A DNA stretch of 64,000 bases from VXNF01 sp964291305 (lineage in GTDB: Bacteria; Actinomycetota; Acidimicrobiia; Acidimicrobiales; CATQHL01), in NCBI GenBank assembly GCA_964291305.2, contig OZ219783.1, positions 2,046,001 to 2,110,000 of the forward strand, given 5' to 3'. The notes under the pieces are model-generated. The model worked only from the letters and a program-made list of their open reading frames with translations, did not search any database and was not told the DNA's origin. Of this stretch, positions 8,351 to 16,398 are shown piece by piece; position 1 is the first letter of the stretch, and every line of letters begins with the position of its first letter. A program made the translations under genes and the position numbers.

Positions 8351-9010
8351 ATGCGCATCCTTGTAGCCCGCTGTACCGTGGACTACAAGGGGCGTCTAGC
8401 TGCCCACCTGGCTGAGGCGGTGCGCCTCATAATGCTTAAAGCCGACGGGAGCATTGCCGTTCACGCCGACGGTGGCGCCTATAAACCCCTCAACTGGATG
8501 AACCCACCTAATACCTTGAGCGAGGAATCCGACCGCTGGACGATCACCAACACCCGAGGCGAGAAGCTAGTCATCAACCTAGCTGAGGTGCTTTCCGATA
8601 TCTCCCACGACCTCGGCGTGGATCCGGGGCTGCTCAAGGACGGTGTGGAGTCACACCTGCAAGAGTTGCTAGCGGCTAACCCTGCGGTGCTGGAGGAGGG
8701 CTACAAGCTGGTGCGGCGCGAGTACCCCACAGCCGTTGGGCCAGTAGATCTGTTATGTCGTGATGTAGCCGGGGTGGCCGTAGCGGTAGAAGTGAAGCGG
8801 CGAGGCGAGACCGCCGGCGTGGAGCAACTCAGCCGCTACCTGGAGTTCTTAAACGCCGACCCGGCGCTGCGCCCCGTGCGAGGTTTGCTAGTGGCCGAGG
8901 AAATCAGGCCACAGGCCCGGGTACTGGCCAAAGCTAGGGGCATCCAATGCAAGGTAGTGGACTACACCGCCCTGCGCAGCGATCAACCTCAGGATCTGAG
9001 ACTTTTCTAA
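8351..9010 (+). CDS. nucS: mismatch-specific endonuclease NucS/EndoMS
   Basis: 219 residues, full length. The N-terminal beta domain is recognisable (CTVDYKGRLAAHL, ADGSIAVHADGGAYKPLNWM), as is the C-terminal RecB-like nuclease core with Asp133 (GPVDLLCRD), Glu147 and Lys149 (VEVKRRG). The C-terminal DLRLF resembles the beta-clamp-binding tail of mycobacterial NucS. NucS replaces MutS/MutL in non-canonical mismatch repair in most actinobacteria and cleaves both strands at mismatches. In this repeat-rich genome its status is of interest, but nothing in the sequence suggests inactivation. Confidence 0.96.
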   Translation: MRILVARCTVDYKGRLAAHLAEAVRLIMLKADGSIAVHADGGAYKPLNWMNPPNTLSEESDRWTITNTRGEKLVINLAEVLSDISHDLGVDPGLLKDGVESHLQELLAANPAVLEEGYKLVRREYPTAVGPVDLLCRDVAGVAVAVEVKRRGETAGVEQLSRYLEFLNADPALRPVRGLLVAEEIRPQARVLAKARGIQCKVVDYTALRSDQPQDLRLF

Positions 9011-9036
9011 CCCGTTCTCTGACCAGCCGAGGGGGG

Positions 9037-9051
9037 TACTCTTAGGACATA
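9037..9051 (+). promoter_or_regulatory. possible -10 box and non-canonical ATA start for the VanW-domain gene
   Basis: TACTCT at 9037-9042 is followed after six bases by ATA at 9049, in frame with the downstream protein. The same spacing (-10 box, six bases, start codon) is seen at the leaderless cupin gene (20769) and at the small genes at 29027 and 29522. No ATG, GTG, TTG or CTG exists between the in-frame TAG at 9043 and the TTG at 9133. Confidence 0.35.
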
Positions 9052-9132
9052 GCCACACCTGAACACCCGAACCCAGAACGGGGGCCTTCCGACGGCCATC
9101 GACGGAAACGCAAACGCCCTCGCTGGGGCCGG

Positions 9133-11169
9133 TTGCTGGCCATCTTGGGGGGTGCTCTAGCGATGGGATTTCTCGGGGTTTACATCGCCGATGTAGTGGT
9201 GAGATCGGGCCGATCTGTGCAAAATGTGGCCCTCGAGGGCGTCGACGTAGGTGGGCTGTCGGAGTCGGAGATCCGTAGCGAGGTCCAGAAACTGGCGGTC
9301 GAGTTCAACAACCGCAGCCTGCCGCTGCTTACCCCAACTGGCACCATTCCCGCTACAGCTGCCGAGCTGGGATTCAACCTAGATGTGGAGGCCAACGTGA
9401 GCGCCGCCCTGGCGGCTGGGCAGAAGGGGGCCTCCCCGATCGCCTGGGCTTCCTCGTTTTTCGGCGAGAACAACCTCAACGCCACCGTGAACTGGGATGA
9501 GCCGGTAGCAAAGCAGTTCACCGCAGAGCTAGAGCCGGTGGTGGTGCGCGAGTCCGTCGGTGCCAGCTTGGAGTTACAAAACGGCGTCTTCGTAGCAAAG
9601 CCAGGCGTCACCGGCCTGCAGGTCACCCCAGACGACATCAGGGAGGCGATCAGACAGGCGGCCGCGGCGCGCACGCTCCCGGAGGTGATAATCGTGGAGC
9701 CTTCCTCGACTGCGCCGCCGGGCACCCTTTTCAACCTTCAGGCCATCGCCGAGGACATCAATGCCCGCACGTCACGGGGAATCACCGTGTACGTCGAGGA
9801 TACGATTCGGGACTTCTTACCTGCCGAAGTGCGCAGTTGGCTAACCGTTACACCCGCCGACCCGCCGGTCATCGACCTGGACGCTGACTATGTGACCGAG
9901 GTAATCGAATCCCGACTGGCGAACATTGCCGTGGCCGGCGACCCTGGCAGGTTCGACATCGTGGACGGAGCGCCAGTAGCAGTCGACACCCGGCCCGGCC
10001 GGCGCTGCTGTGCCCCCAAAGCCGGCGAGACGGTCCTTAGTGCTCTGCAGTCAGGGTTCCACGAGATCCGACTGCACCTAGCCGACGTAGCCGACAGCGA
10101 GGGCGACCTCATAGCCCAGACCGGAATCCGCGAGCTAGTGGGCGAGTTCACCACTCACTACACCCCCGGCCAGACCCGGGTAACCAACATCCGCCGCATT
10201 GCCGAGCTGGTTCAGGGAGCGATCATTAGCCCTGGCGAAACTTGGTCGGTAAACGACTACGTGGGACGCCGCACCACAGCTAAAGGATTTGTGCCCGGCG
10301 GCGTTATCTATTTGGGGAAGTTCCAGCAGGATGTGGGCGGCGGGGTGTCGCAGTTCGCCACCACCCTGTTCAACGCTGCCTTCTTCGCCGGGCTGGACTT
10401 CGGCGAGTACCAGGCTCACTCCATCTACCTCAGCCGCTACCCCTACGGGCGCGAGGCCACGATCTCCTATCCACACCCAGACCTGCAGCTAATAAACAAC
10501 ACTCCCTATTCGGTGCTGCTGTGGCCCACCTCGACTGAGGATTCGGTCACCGTGCAGATCTACAGCACCCGCCACATGACCGTGGAGCAGAGCAACCAGT
10601 GGACCGAAGAGCGGGACCGCTGCTTGGAGGTATTCACCGAGCGCACGCGCACATTCGACGACGGCAGTTCCACCACCGACATTGTCAAGGCCCTATACCA
10701 GCCAGCTGAGGGCCTGAACTGCCAGGGCCTACCATTCGTGGCCCCGCCGGACTGCGCCCCCGGCGAGGGACCAGTGGACAGCGATAACGACGGCTGGGTG
10801 GAGTCGTGTAGGGCGCTTTGCCCAGTGCCGGCGACCGCCGGTGGAGACACGGCGGGGTCGGTAGCCGACAACGACGGGAACTGCGTGCCAGTGTGCAGCA
10901 CGGAGCCTGGGGGCGAGACAGTCCCGGGATGCGTCCCGCTGTGTGGACCCACCGACCCCGGCGATGACGAAGACGCGCTCAGCAACTGTGTCCGATCCGA
11001 GGACGTTCCCCGCCAGCCAGCCTCCGCCGAGCCACCGGCCAACAACGAGAACGCCGACAATGAGAACGCCAACAATGAAAACGCCGAGAATCCCGCCGAG
11101 ACCGAGGCAATCCCTCTGGAAGACGACAGCAACCCGGACAGCGAAAACGACAGCAACGAGAACAGCTAA
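9133..11169 (+). CDS. membrane-anchored VanW-domain protein with acidic tail
   Basis: A single N-terminal transmembrane helix (LLAILGGALAMGFLGVYIADVVV) is followed by extracellular peptidoglycan-binding-4-like domains (to about residue 320). A VanW domain spans about residues 340-475 (SPGETWSVNDYVGRRT, GGGVSQFATTLFNAAFFAGL). A Cys-rich calcium-loop-like stretch (DSDNDGWVESC) follows, then an Asn/Glu repeat tail (NENADNENANNENAEN). VanW-like proteins act at the cell envelope, but their reaction is not established. The TTG at 9133 is the first usable codon, yet the in-frame codons just upstream encode a basic RRKRKRPRWGR cluster that would suit an N-in anchor. Translation may therefore begin at ATA 9049. 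Confidence 0.85.
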   Translation: MLAILGGALAMGFLGVYIADVVVRSGRSVQNVALEGVDVGGLSESEIRSEVQKLAVEFNNRSLPLLTPTGTIPATAAELGFNLDVEANVSAALAAGQKGASPIAWASSFFGENNLNATVNWDEPVAKQFTAELEPVVVRESVGASLELQNGVFVAKPGVTGLQVTPDDIREAIRQAAAARTLPEVIIVEPSSTAPPGTLFNLQAIAEDINARTSRGITVYVEDTIRDFLPAEVRSWLTVTPADPPVIDLDADYVTEVIESRLANIAVAGDPGRFDIVDGAPVAVDTRPGRRCCAPKAGETVLSALQSGFHEIRLHLADVADSEGDLIAQTGIRELVGEFTTHYTPGQTRVTNIRRIAELVQGAIISPGETWSVNDYVGRRTTAKGFVPGGVIYLGKFQQDVGGGVSQFATTLFNAAFFAGLDFGEYQAHSIYLSRYPYGREATISYPHPDLQLINNTPYSVLLWPTSTEDSVTVQIYSTRHMTVEQSNQWTEERDRCLEVFTERTRTFDDGSSTTDIVKALYQPAEGLNCQGLPFVAPPDCAPGEGPVDSDNDGWVESCRALCPVPATAGGDTAGSVADNDGNCVPVCSTEPGGETVPGCVPLCGPTDPGDDEDALSNCVRSEDVPRQPASAEPPANNENADNENANNENAENPAETEAIPLEDDSNPDSENDSNENS

Positions 11170-11340
11170 GACAACAGAGACGAGACCTCAGCCCCTGGCA
11201 ACCCGGCGGTCACCGGAGCCGCGTGACAAGCCAGTCCAGGGGCAGGCGGCTTCGCTAGTAACTCTAGTAACGCGGGTTTTAGTGTCTTGCTCCGGTCTGG
11301 GGAGCGGGGAGGCTTCCCCAGTAACCCCAAATAACAAGCC

Positions 11341-12552
11341 ATGAAGCCGCTGAGCGCCGATGTAGCCGTGGTAGGAGCCGGCCCCGCTGGTACCGCTGCG
11401 GCCATCACGCTGGCACGTGCCGGTCGCCGGGTCGTCTTACTGGATCGATCTTCGTTCCCCCGAGATAAGTACTGTGGCGACGGGCTGACTACTGGAGCGT
11501 TACGGCTGCTAGAGCACCTCGGCCTGGAGCCCAGCTCGATCGCCTCCTGGCAGGCGGCTTCGAACCTTGTGATCCGGGCTCCGGGGGGCTTGGAGGTGAG
11601 CTACCCGTTCAGCCGGCGCAGCCAGTTCGCCGCCACGGCCCAGCGCTGGGATCTGGACGAGGCTCTAGTAAAGCTGGCCCGCGAGGCGGGTGCCGAAGTG
11701 CTGGAGGGCTGCGCCTGCGAGGGACTCACCACCAACGCCGACCGGGTGGTGCTGAAGCTGGCGACATCTGGCAGGTTGCAAGCCCGCTACGCCATAGCCG
11801 CCGATGGCATGTGGTCACCGGTGCGTCGCATGCTAGGTTTATCGCTGCCGGCCTACCGGGGAGACTGGCATGCCTTCCGCCAGTACTACACCCACGTAGA
11901 CCCCCAGTTGTCAACCACGCTGCGAGTGTGGTTTGAACCCGAGATTCTGCCGGGCTATGTCTGGGCATTCCCGCTGCCGGGTGGGTTGGCCAACATGGGC
12001 TTTGGCGTCTCCCGCTCTACTCACCAAACTGGCAGCCTGTCGCGCCTCTGGGACCAACTGCGCAGTCGCCCCCATATCGCCGCCACGCTGGGATCCCAAG
12101 CCACGCCCGCTGACCGGCCCCGGGCCTGGCCTATCCCTACCCGCCTCGGCGACTTGCCGTTAGCCAATAAGAGGGTGCTGTTCTGCGGCGACGCCGCAGG
12201 GATGGGCGACCCCATGACTGGCGAGGGCATAGGCCAGGCTCTGCTAAGCGGGCTGCTAGCCGCCGAGGCCCTAAACACCGCCGGAGCAGAAGACGAGGCA
12301 GCCGTCCGCAGCCACTACCGCTCGGGTGTCGCCCGATATCTGCAGCGAGACTTTCGCTTCGCCCGCTGGCTGGGCAAGGCGCTACGCAGTCCGGCAGGAT
12401 GCAACGTGGCGGTCCGGCTCTCGGGGGCAACACCTTGGACCCGCCGCAACTTTGCCCGCTGGCTGTTCGAGGACTATCCCCGGGCTCTAGTGCTGACCCC
12501 CGACCGCTGGCAGCGTGGCGCGTTAGGTGGCGGCGCCTACCAGGAACAATAG
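11341..12552 (+). CDS. geranylgeranyl reductase family FAD-dependent oxidoreductase
   Basis: 403 residues. FAD-binding GAGPAGTAAAITLARAG (12-28), the GGR-family PRDKYCGDGLT segment and the second FAD motif GDAAGMGDPMTGEGIGQAL are all present. Members reduce isoprenoid double bonds in archaeal lipids, chlorophyll side chains or menaquinone (MenJ in mycobacteria). A menaquinone or polyprenyl substrate is the likeliest in an actinobacterium, but this is inferred. The 170-bp gap upstream holds no recognisable gene. Confidence 0.85.
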   Translation: MKPLSADVAVVGAGPAGTAAAITLARAGRRVVLLDRSSFPRDKYCGDGLTTGALRLLEHLGLEPSSIASWQAASNLVIRAPGGLEVSYPFSRRSQFAATAQRWDLDEALVKLAREAGAEVLEGCACEGLTTNADRVVLKLATSGRLQARYAIAADGMWSPVRRMLGLSLPAYRGDWHAFRQYYTHVDPQLSTTLRVWFEPEILPGYVWAFPLPGGLANMGFGVSRSTHQTGSLSRLWDQLRSRPHIAATLGSQATPADRPRAWPIPTRLGDLPLANKRVLFCGDAAGMGDPMTGEGIGQALLSGLLAAEALNTAGAEDEAAVRSHYRSGVARYLQRDFRFARWLGKALRSPAGCNVAVRLSGATPWTRRNFARWLFEDYPRALVLTPDRWQRGALGGGAYQEQ

Positions 12553-12669
12553 AGGACAACTGGTGTCAAGACGACCGGTGGCACCGCAGGCGGGACAGCC
12601 GCCTTTTCGGGTATTAGTGGCATGGCGGAGGCTTGGCCGCCGGTTGGTGTGACGGTAATCGTATTCGCT

Positions 12670-12819
12670 TCAGCGTCGATGGTGACGCTGGCCGCCGGGG
12701 TGGTAGATGTCCAGCGTGCAGCGCGGCGAGTAGATGCGGATTGGCCGTTCGGGCGTGGCGTAGTAGGCGCCTTGTGGTGGTAGGTATAGGCCGGTTGGCA
12801 GGTCTAGTGCTGTCGTCAT
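12670..12819 (-). CDS. small hypothetical protein (49 aa), possibly frameshifted
   Basis: ATG at 12819 is preceded by a strong ribosome-binding site (AAAGGAGCAAGC). The same leader, ACTAGCGACAAAGGAGCAA-CATGACG, is repeated at 13277 in front of the next small gene. The peptide starts MTTALDLPTGLYLPPQGAYY and stops at a TGA at 12670. Two other frames continue plausibly beyond it, one as VTIDAEANTITVTPTGG, the other as a CPACGATGRLDTSC zinc-finger-like end. A frameshift is therefore possible. Function unknown. Confidence 0.45.
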   Translation of the reverse strand: MTTALDLPTGLYLPPQGAYYATPERPIRIYSPRCTLDIYHPGGQRHHRR

Positions 12820-12835
12820 GCTTGCTCCTTTGTCG

Positions 12836-13240
12836 CTAGTTGCTGCCTAATCCCCACCTGGGGCTTATTAGGCCCGTAGCGTTGTCCCTGATGAAATCAG
12901 GGTCGTCGCTAGGCAGGAGGGACATCCGGCCGAAACCGTTCACCCATATGCCGTGGGGGTAGGAATAGTTGTGTCGATCAAGGCAAGCGACTTCGGCGGG
13001 GCTTACCTGCCAGCTGGTTATGTTGCACGCTTCGATAGCCCCCATCGTCGCGCCGGTGCGCAAGGTGGCTAGTTCTGCGCGGGCTGCTTGTAGCGCCACT
13101 TCAGTATCGACCCACGCGTTGTAGTTGTGTTGTGACAGCTCTTTGACTTCAGCTAGCCGCCGGTCGTTGCTGCCGTCCAGCTCGCCGGTGACGGCAAGCG
13201 TGATCAGCACGGCCAACGCTGCCACAACGGCGTACTTCAA
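12836..13240 (-). CDS. small secreted or membrane-anchored protein, Cys/RHN family, copy 1
   Basis: 134 residues from a TTG start. A hydrophobic N-terminus (KYAVVAALAVLITLAVTGEL) is followed by a helical stretch and the block AIEACNITSWQVSPAEVACLDRHN. This block is shared with the product of 13385-13846 (AIELCNVAAVQITLAETLCLLRHN), so the two are paralogues with two conserved cysteines and an RHN motif. The good ribosome-binding site and ATG at 13277 (MTPDTKRPLI) lie in another frame and run into this gene, so a one-base frameshift at the junction or a sequencing error is possible. Function unknown. Confidence 0.6.
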   Translation of the reverse strand: MKYAVVAALAVLITLAVTGELDGSNDRRLAEVKELSQHNYNAWVDTEVALQAARAELATLRTGATMGAIEACNITSWQVSPAEVACLDRHNYSYPHGIWVNGFGRMSLLPSDDPDFIRDNATGLISPRWGLGSN

Positions 13241-13384
13241 TCAAGGGGCGCTTAGTGTCTGGCGTCATGTTTGCTCCTTTGTCGCTAGTTGCCACGATTG
13301 GCGTCGAATACGCCCATAGCGCCACGCTGGGCGCTAGGGCTAGGGGTAGTAGGGGTTGGCGCTAGGATTGCCATTCTGGGCGTT

Positions 13385-13846
13385 CTAATGCAAGCGCCGG
13401 CAAGTAGTGCAATCGACCACCCAGACATTGTTGCGGTGGTCTATATGTAGTTCGTGGTTGTGGTGAAAGTTATGGCGTAGCAGGCACAACGTTTCGGCGA
13501 GCGTTATCTGCACGGCGGCTACATTGCATAGTTCTATGGCGGCTGGCGGTTGAATAGTCGTAGTCGTGGTAGTGGTAGTAGTGGTGGTTGCGGCTGTTGT
13601 GGTAGGTGGTATGACTACGCGTTGGCCGTATACCAGCGTGGCTGTGACGGGGGTTGGTTGGACTATCGCCGCAAGCGTGCTGTTGTCGTTATCGTCGCCG
13701 GCTGTCCAGTGTTGGATAGGAACAACCAGCAGCGCGCCAGCGCCGGCTAACGCCAATAGGCGAATAGCAGTGTGACAGTCGCGGTCGCAAGCAACGGTGA
13801 AAACTAGAACGCTAGCCAATACAACCACCAGCACGTGCCACGTCAT
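13385..13846 (-). CDS. membrane protein with Thr-rich linker, Cys/RHN family, copy 2
   Basis: 153 residues with two N-terminal hydrophobic segments (about 2-19 and 27-44), a run of about eleven threonines (residues 80-100) as an extracellular linker, and a C-terminal domain with AIELCN, AETLCLLRHN, a His-rich HNFHHNHELHIDH and a final CTTC. The similarity to the neighbouring 12836 gene defines a small paralogous family of unknown role. It starts ten bases after the stop of 13857-14327, so the genes are probably co-transcribed. Confidence 0.7.
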   Translation of the reverse strand: MTWHVLVVVLASVLVFTVACDRDCHTAIRLLALAGAGALLVVPIQHWTAGDDNDNSTLAAIVQPTPVTATLVYGQRVVIPPTTTAATTTTTTTTTTTIQPPAAIELCNVAAVQITLAETLCLLRHNFHHNHELHIDHRNNVWVVDCTTCRRLH

Positions 13847-13856
13847 CGGCTAGCCG

Positions 13857-14327
13857 TCACTGTTGCGGCACGTACCATTGCCAGCCGTAGTTGTCCGCGT
13901 GATCCATAGGGTCGCGGCCAGCATCGTCGGCTAGATCTAAGTCGTAGCCGGCGGCTTCGGCTAGCACAAAGAACGCGGCTTTGCGGTTGCCGTATTCGCG
14001 CCCGCCGGAATGGGCGTAGTCTTCGCGGCATTCCCGCCAACGTTCCGCTACTTCCCTGCCGTACTTCTTGGCCCGCCCAGGGTCGGCTAGGAACTTGTCC
14101 ACCTGCCGTTCTAGGGCTACTACATCGCCGCCCGTCATAGGCCCTGGCGGCCCGTTAGGCGTTTCGCGCCGCCAAGCCTCATAGGCCTGCTTGCGGGCAG
14201 CTTCTTCGGCTATGGCTTCGGCTTGCTGCCGCTGCCGTTGCCGGTTAGCGCCAACAGTGTCAGCAACGATTAGCGCTAAACTGCCAACCACTACTGCCAC
14301 TAGCACTACCACTAGCACTAAAGCCAT
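13857..14327 (-). CDS. membrane-anchored coiled-coil protein of unknown function
   Basis: 156 residues. The N-terminal transmembrane helix is ALVLVVVLVAVVVGSLALIVA. A charged, probably coiled-coil stretch follows (30-55). The C-terminal domain (about 113-150, GNRKAAFFVLAEAAGYDLD...HADNYGWQ) resembles the repeat found twice in the upstream gene (14333-14803). No known family was recognised. Spacing of five bases to the upstream stop suggests an operon. Confidence 0.7.
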   Translation of the reverse strand: MALVLVVVLVAVVVGSLALIVADTVGANRQRQRQQAEAIAEEAARKQAYEAWRRETPNGPPGPMTGGDVVALERQVDKFLADPGRAKKYGREVAERWRECREDYAHSGGREYGNRKAAFFVLAEAAGYDLDLADDAGRDPMDHADNYGWQWYVPQQ

Positions 14328-14332
14328 TCCAC

Positions 14333-14803
14333 TTATTGCCGTAAAGCGTCTTCGTAGTTGTCGGCGAAGTTGTCAGCGAATTGGCCTATGTTTTCGTGAT
14401 CGTCGGTGTCGTAGCCGGCTTGTTGGGCGGCCAGATTGAATGCAGCGTAGGCGCGCCACCACGGGTCTTTTTGCTTAGCTTTAGGGCATAGCTTTTCGTA
14501 GTCACGTCTAAGGCTGCCTTTAGCCGTACCGTCACCTAAAGACCCAAGTATGTTCATAGCGGCTTCTTCTATGGCGTCAGGGTCGCTTCGTTCCTGGCGT
14601 ATTTGCTTGGCGTAATCTTCGCCGTACGTGGTGGCATAGTTGTGGACTGGTGGGATGTCAGCATCAAAGCCCATTTGATGGGCGCAAACAATGAACGCCG
14701 CCGCCGCTGTGCGAGTAGCGTCATCATGCTCATCGGGCGGGCATAACTTTAGGAACATCTTCTTTAGATCGCGCGGCGCTTTGCCGCTATTCGAAGTAAC
14801 CAA
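14333..14803 (-). CDS. protein with two copies of a novel KLCP-AAAF-GYD domain
   Basis: 156 residues. Residues 11-70 and 99-156 are related: both contain KLCP, an alanine-rich AAF helix, A-Q-GF/YD-D, and a tyrosine/aspartate-rich end (NYATTYGEDY / QFADNFADNYED). A third copy forms the C-terminus of the downstream protein. No match to a known domain came to mind. The start is uncertain: TTG at 14803 is the best candidate, and the frame is open further upstream without an ATG or GTG. No signal peptide, so presumably cytoplasmic. Confidence 0.65.
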   Translation of the reverse strand: MVTSNSGKAPRDLKKMFLKLCPPDEHDDATRTAAAAFIVCAHQMGFDADIPPVHNYATTYGEDYAKQIRQERSDPDAIEEAAMNILGSLGDGTAKGSLRRDYEKLCPKAKQKDPWWRAYAAFNLAAQQAGYDTDDHENIGQFADNFADNYEDALRQ

Positions 14804-14826
14804 AAACGCTTCGGCGTACGGGACAG

Positions 14827-15042
14827 TCAGTTGACCAAGACCTCCTCGGGCTCGGCCGACAAGAGCAGTCGCAAGTCCAGCAGAAGGTCTGTGAACTCGG
14901 TGCGCGACACCAACTCGCGCATGCCGATCTCGCCCAGCTTGCCGTCGATGAGCGCCAGAGCTTGGGCGGTGTTGGTGGAATCCTCAGAAGCGGAGGACTC
15001 GGTGTCGGGGGTTACGACTTTGGGCGTGGCGACTTTGGGCAT
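14827..15042 (-). CDS. small helical protein of unknown function (71 aa)
   Basis: Starts at ATG 15042 behind GAGAGGATC. A PKVATPKVVTP duplication at the N-terminus leads into a helical segment, ALIDGKLGEIGMRELVSRTEFTDLLLDLRLLL. The acidic, amphipathic pattern and good ribosome-binding site make it a likely real gene. Divergent from the methyltransferase-glycosylase gene. Confidence 0.55.
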   Translation of the reverse strand: MPKVATPKVVTPDTESSASEDSTNTAQALALIDGKLGEIGMRELVSRTEFTDLLLDLRLLLSAEPEEVLVN

Positions 15043-15195
15043 GATCCGATCCTCTCGTCTCGCACCGGCAACGCTGATATCGCCGGCCAGCGCTTGCCCG
15101 CAACAGGTCGGCGACCATCCGGTTCCGATGACTTCGGGGGTCCTGGCTGTCCTTCTCTAGGGTTCTAGTGACACAGTATCGGACAAGGGTACGAC

Positions 15196-16398
15196 ATGGG
15201 CAGAGAGCCGAGCATTTCCGTTTACGAATCTCGGGCTCAAGAGTGGACGCAACTGCGCACGCGCCAATACGTCGACCGGCTGGAGCGCTTCGCCGCCCGG
15301 CTGAAAGTCGATGCCGGTGCCGATCCCTATGCCGGCGCAACAAGCGAGAGGCACGAGAACGCCCAAGTTAGGAACCCCGGTTCTACAGGCCGCGAACCTG
15401 CTCGCGGACCTGCTTACGAACCCGCTGTTGGCTTCAAGCCTCTGGCGACCCAACCGCCGGTTGCCGACCTGGGCTGCGGGCCGGGATGGCACGTGGCTGG
15501 ACTGCCGCAGCCAGTGCTGGCACTAGACGCCAGCCGAGCAATGCTAAAGACGGTCACCGGGGCGATGCGAGTAGCCGCCGACCTCCGGGCTTTGCCGCTG
15601 CGGAACCGCTGCTTGAGAGCCGCTTGGGCCTCGCGCTCCTATATCCATTTGGCCCGGGCCGAGCTGCCCCTAGCGCTAGCTGACCTCCACCGGGCTCTGG
15701 TTCCCGATGCCGCCGTGGAGTTGCACCTGTTAGCTGGCGACTCCGAATGGGAACAGCGACCCGACGATGACTTCCCGGGTCGGCGGTTTTCCTGCTGGCC
15801 CGAGGCGTGGCTCCGTGACGTGCTGGTGGGTGCCGGCCTCGCCGTCGAGGGGATCGAGCAGCGCGGCGAGGTTCTGCTGGTAGCTGCCCGTCGTCTGCAC
15901 ACTCTGGCCGACACAGTGGCGCCGGGAATGCGCATGCTGGTCTGCGGATTGAATCCCAGCCTGTATGCCGCTGAGGCAGGCGTGGGTTTCGCCAGCGGCT
16001 CTAACCGGTTCTGGCCAGCCGCCCTGGCCGCCGGACTGGTGAGCCGCGACCGGGATCCCCGCCACGCCCTAGTAGCCCACCATCTTGGCATGACCGACCT
16101 AGTCAAACGGCCCACCCGCCGGGCCGCAGAGCTGAGCACCGCTGAGTACGCAGAGGGTCTGGGGCGCCTTGAGCGCCTGACGGAGCGGCTCCAGCCCGGC
16201 GTGGTGTGCTTCGTGGGCCTAGCCGGCTGGCGGGTTGCGGTAGACCGCCGAGCCACCACCGGTACCCAGCCCCGCAGTATCGGCGGCCGGCCCGCCTACC
16301 TCATGCCCTCTACCAGCGGCCTCAACGCCCAAAGCAGCCTGGCCGAACTCACCGGCCACCTCCAAGCCGCGGCCTCGCTAGCCGACGCGAACCCTTAG
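15196..16398 (+). CDS. fusion of class I SAM methyltransferase and Mug/TDG-type DNA glycosylase
   Basis: 400 residues. Residues 1-235 form a methyltransferase: SAM-binding VADLGCGPGWH (89-99), acidic LALDAS (109-113), and LPLRNRCLRAAWASRSYIHL. Residues 246-395 match the Mug/TDG uracil/thymine glycosylase family: CGLNPS (250-255, catalytic Asn253), GFASGSNRFWP (264-274), GMTDLVKRPT (298-307) and the C-terminal MPSTSGLN (370-377). A low-complexity stretch (45-88) lies inside the methyltransferase. The glycosylase would remove uracil or thymine from G mismatches. The methyltransferase substrate is unknown. The gene's last four bases overlap the convergent gene. Confidence 0.88.
   Translation: MGREPSISVYESRAQEWTQLRTRQYVDRLERFAARLKVDAGADPYAGATSERHENAQVRNPGSTGREPARGPAYEPAVGFKPLATQPPVADLGCGPGWHVAGLPQPVLALDASRAMLKTVTGAMRVAADLRALPLRNRCLRAAWASRSYIHLARAELPLALADLHRALVPDAAVELHLLAGDSEWEQRPDDDFPGRRFSCWPEAWLRDVLVGAGLAVEGIEQRGEVLLVAARRLHTLADTVAPGMRMLVCGLNPSLYAAEAGVGFASGSNRFWPAALAAGLVSRDRDPRHALVAHHLGMTDLVKRPTRRAAELSTAEYAEGLGRLERLTERLQPGVVCFVGLAGWRVAVDRRATTGTQPRSIGGRPAYLMPSTSGLNAQSSLAELTGHLQAAASLADANP

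Noticed and set aside
12524..12819. A second possible selenoprotein: the 12819 frame continues past TGA 12670 to a CPACGATGRLDTSC end
   Set aside because: No family match, no redox partner motif at the TGA, and another frame is equally plausible after this point. A frameshift or simple stop is more likely.
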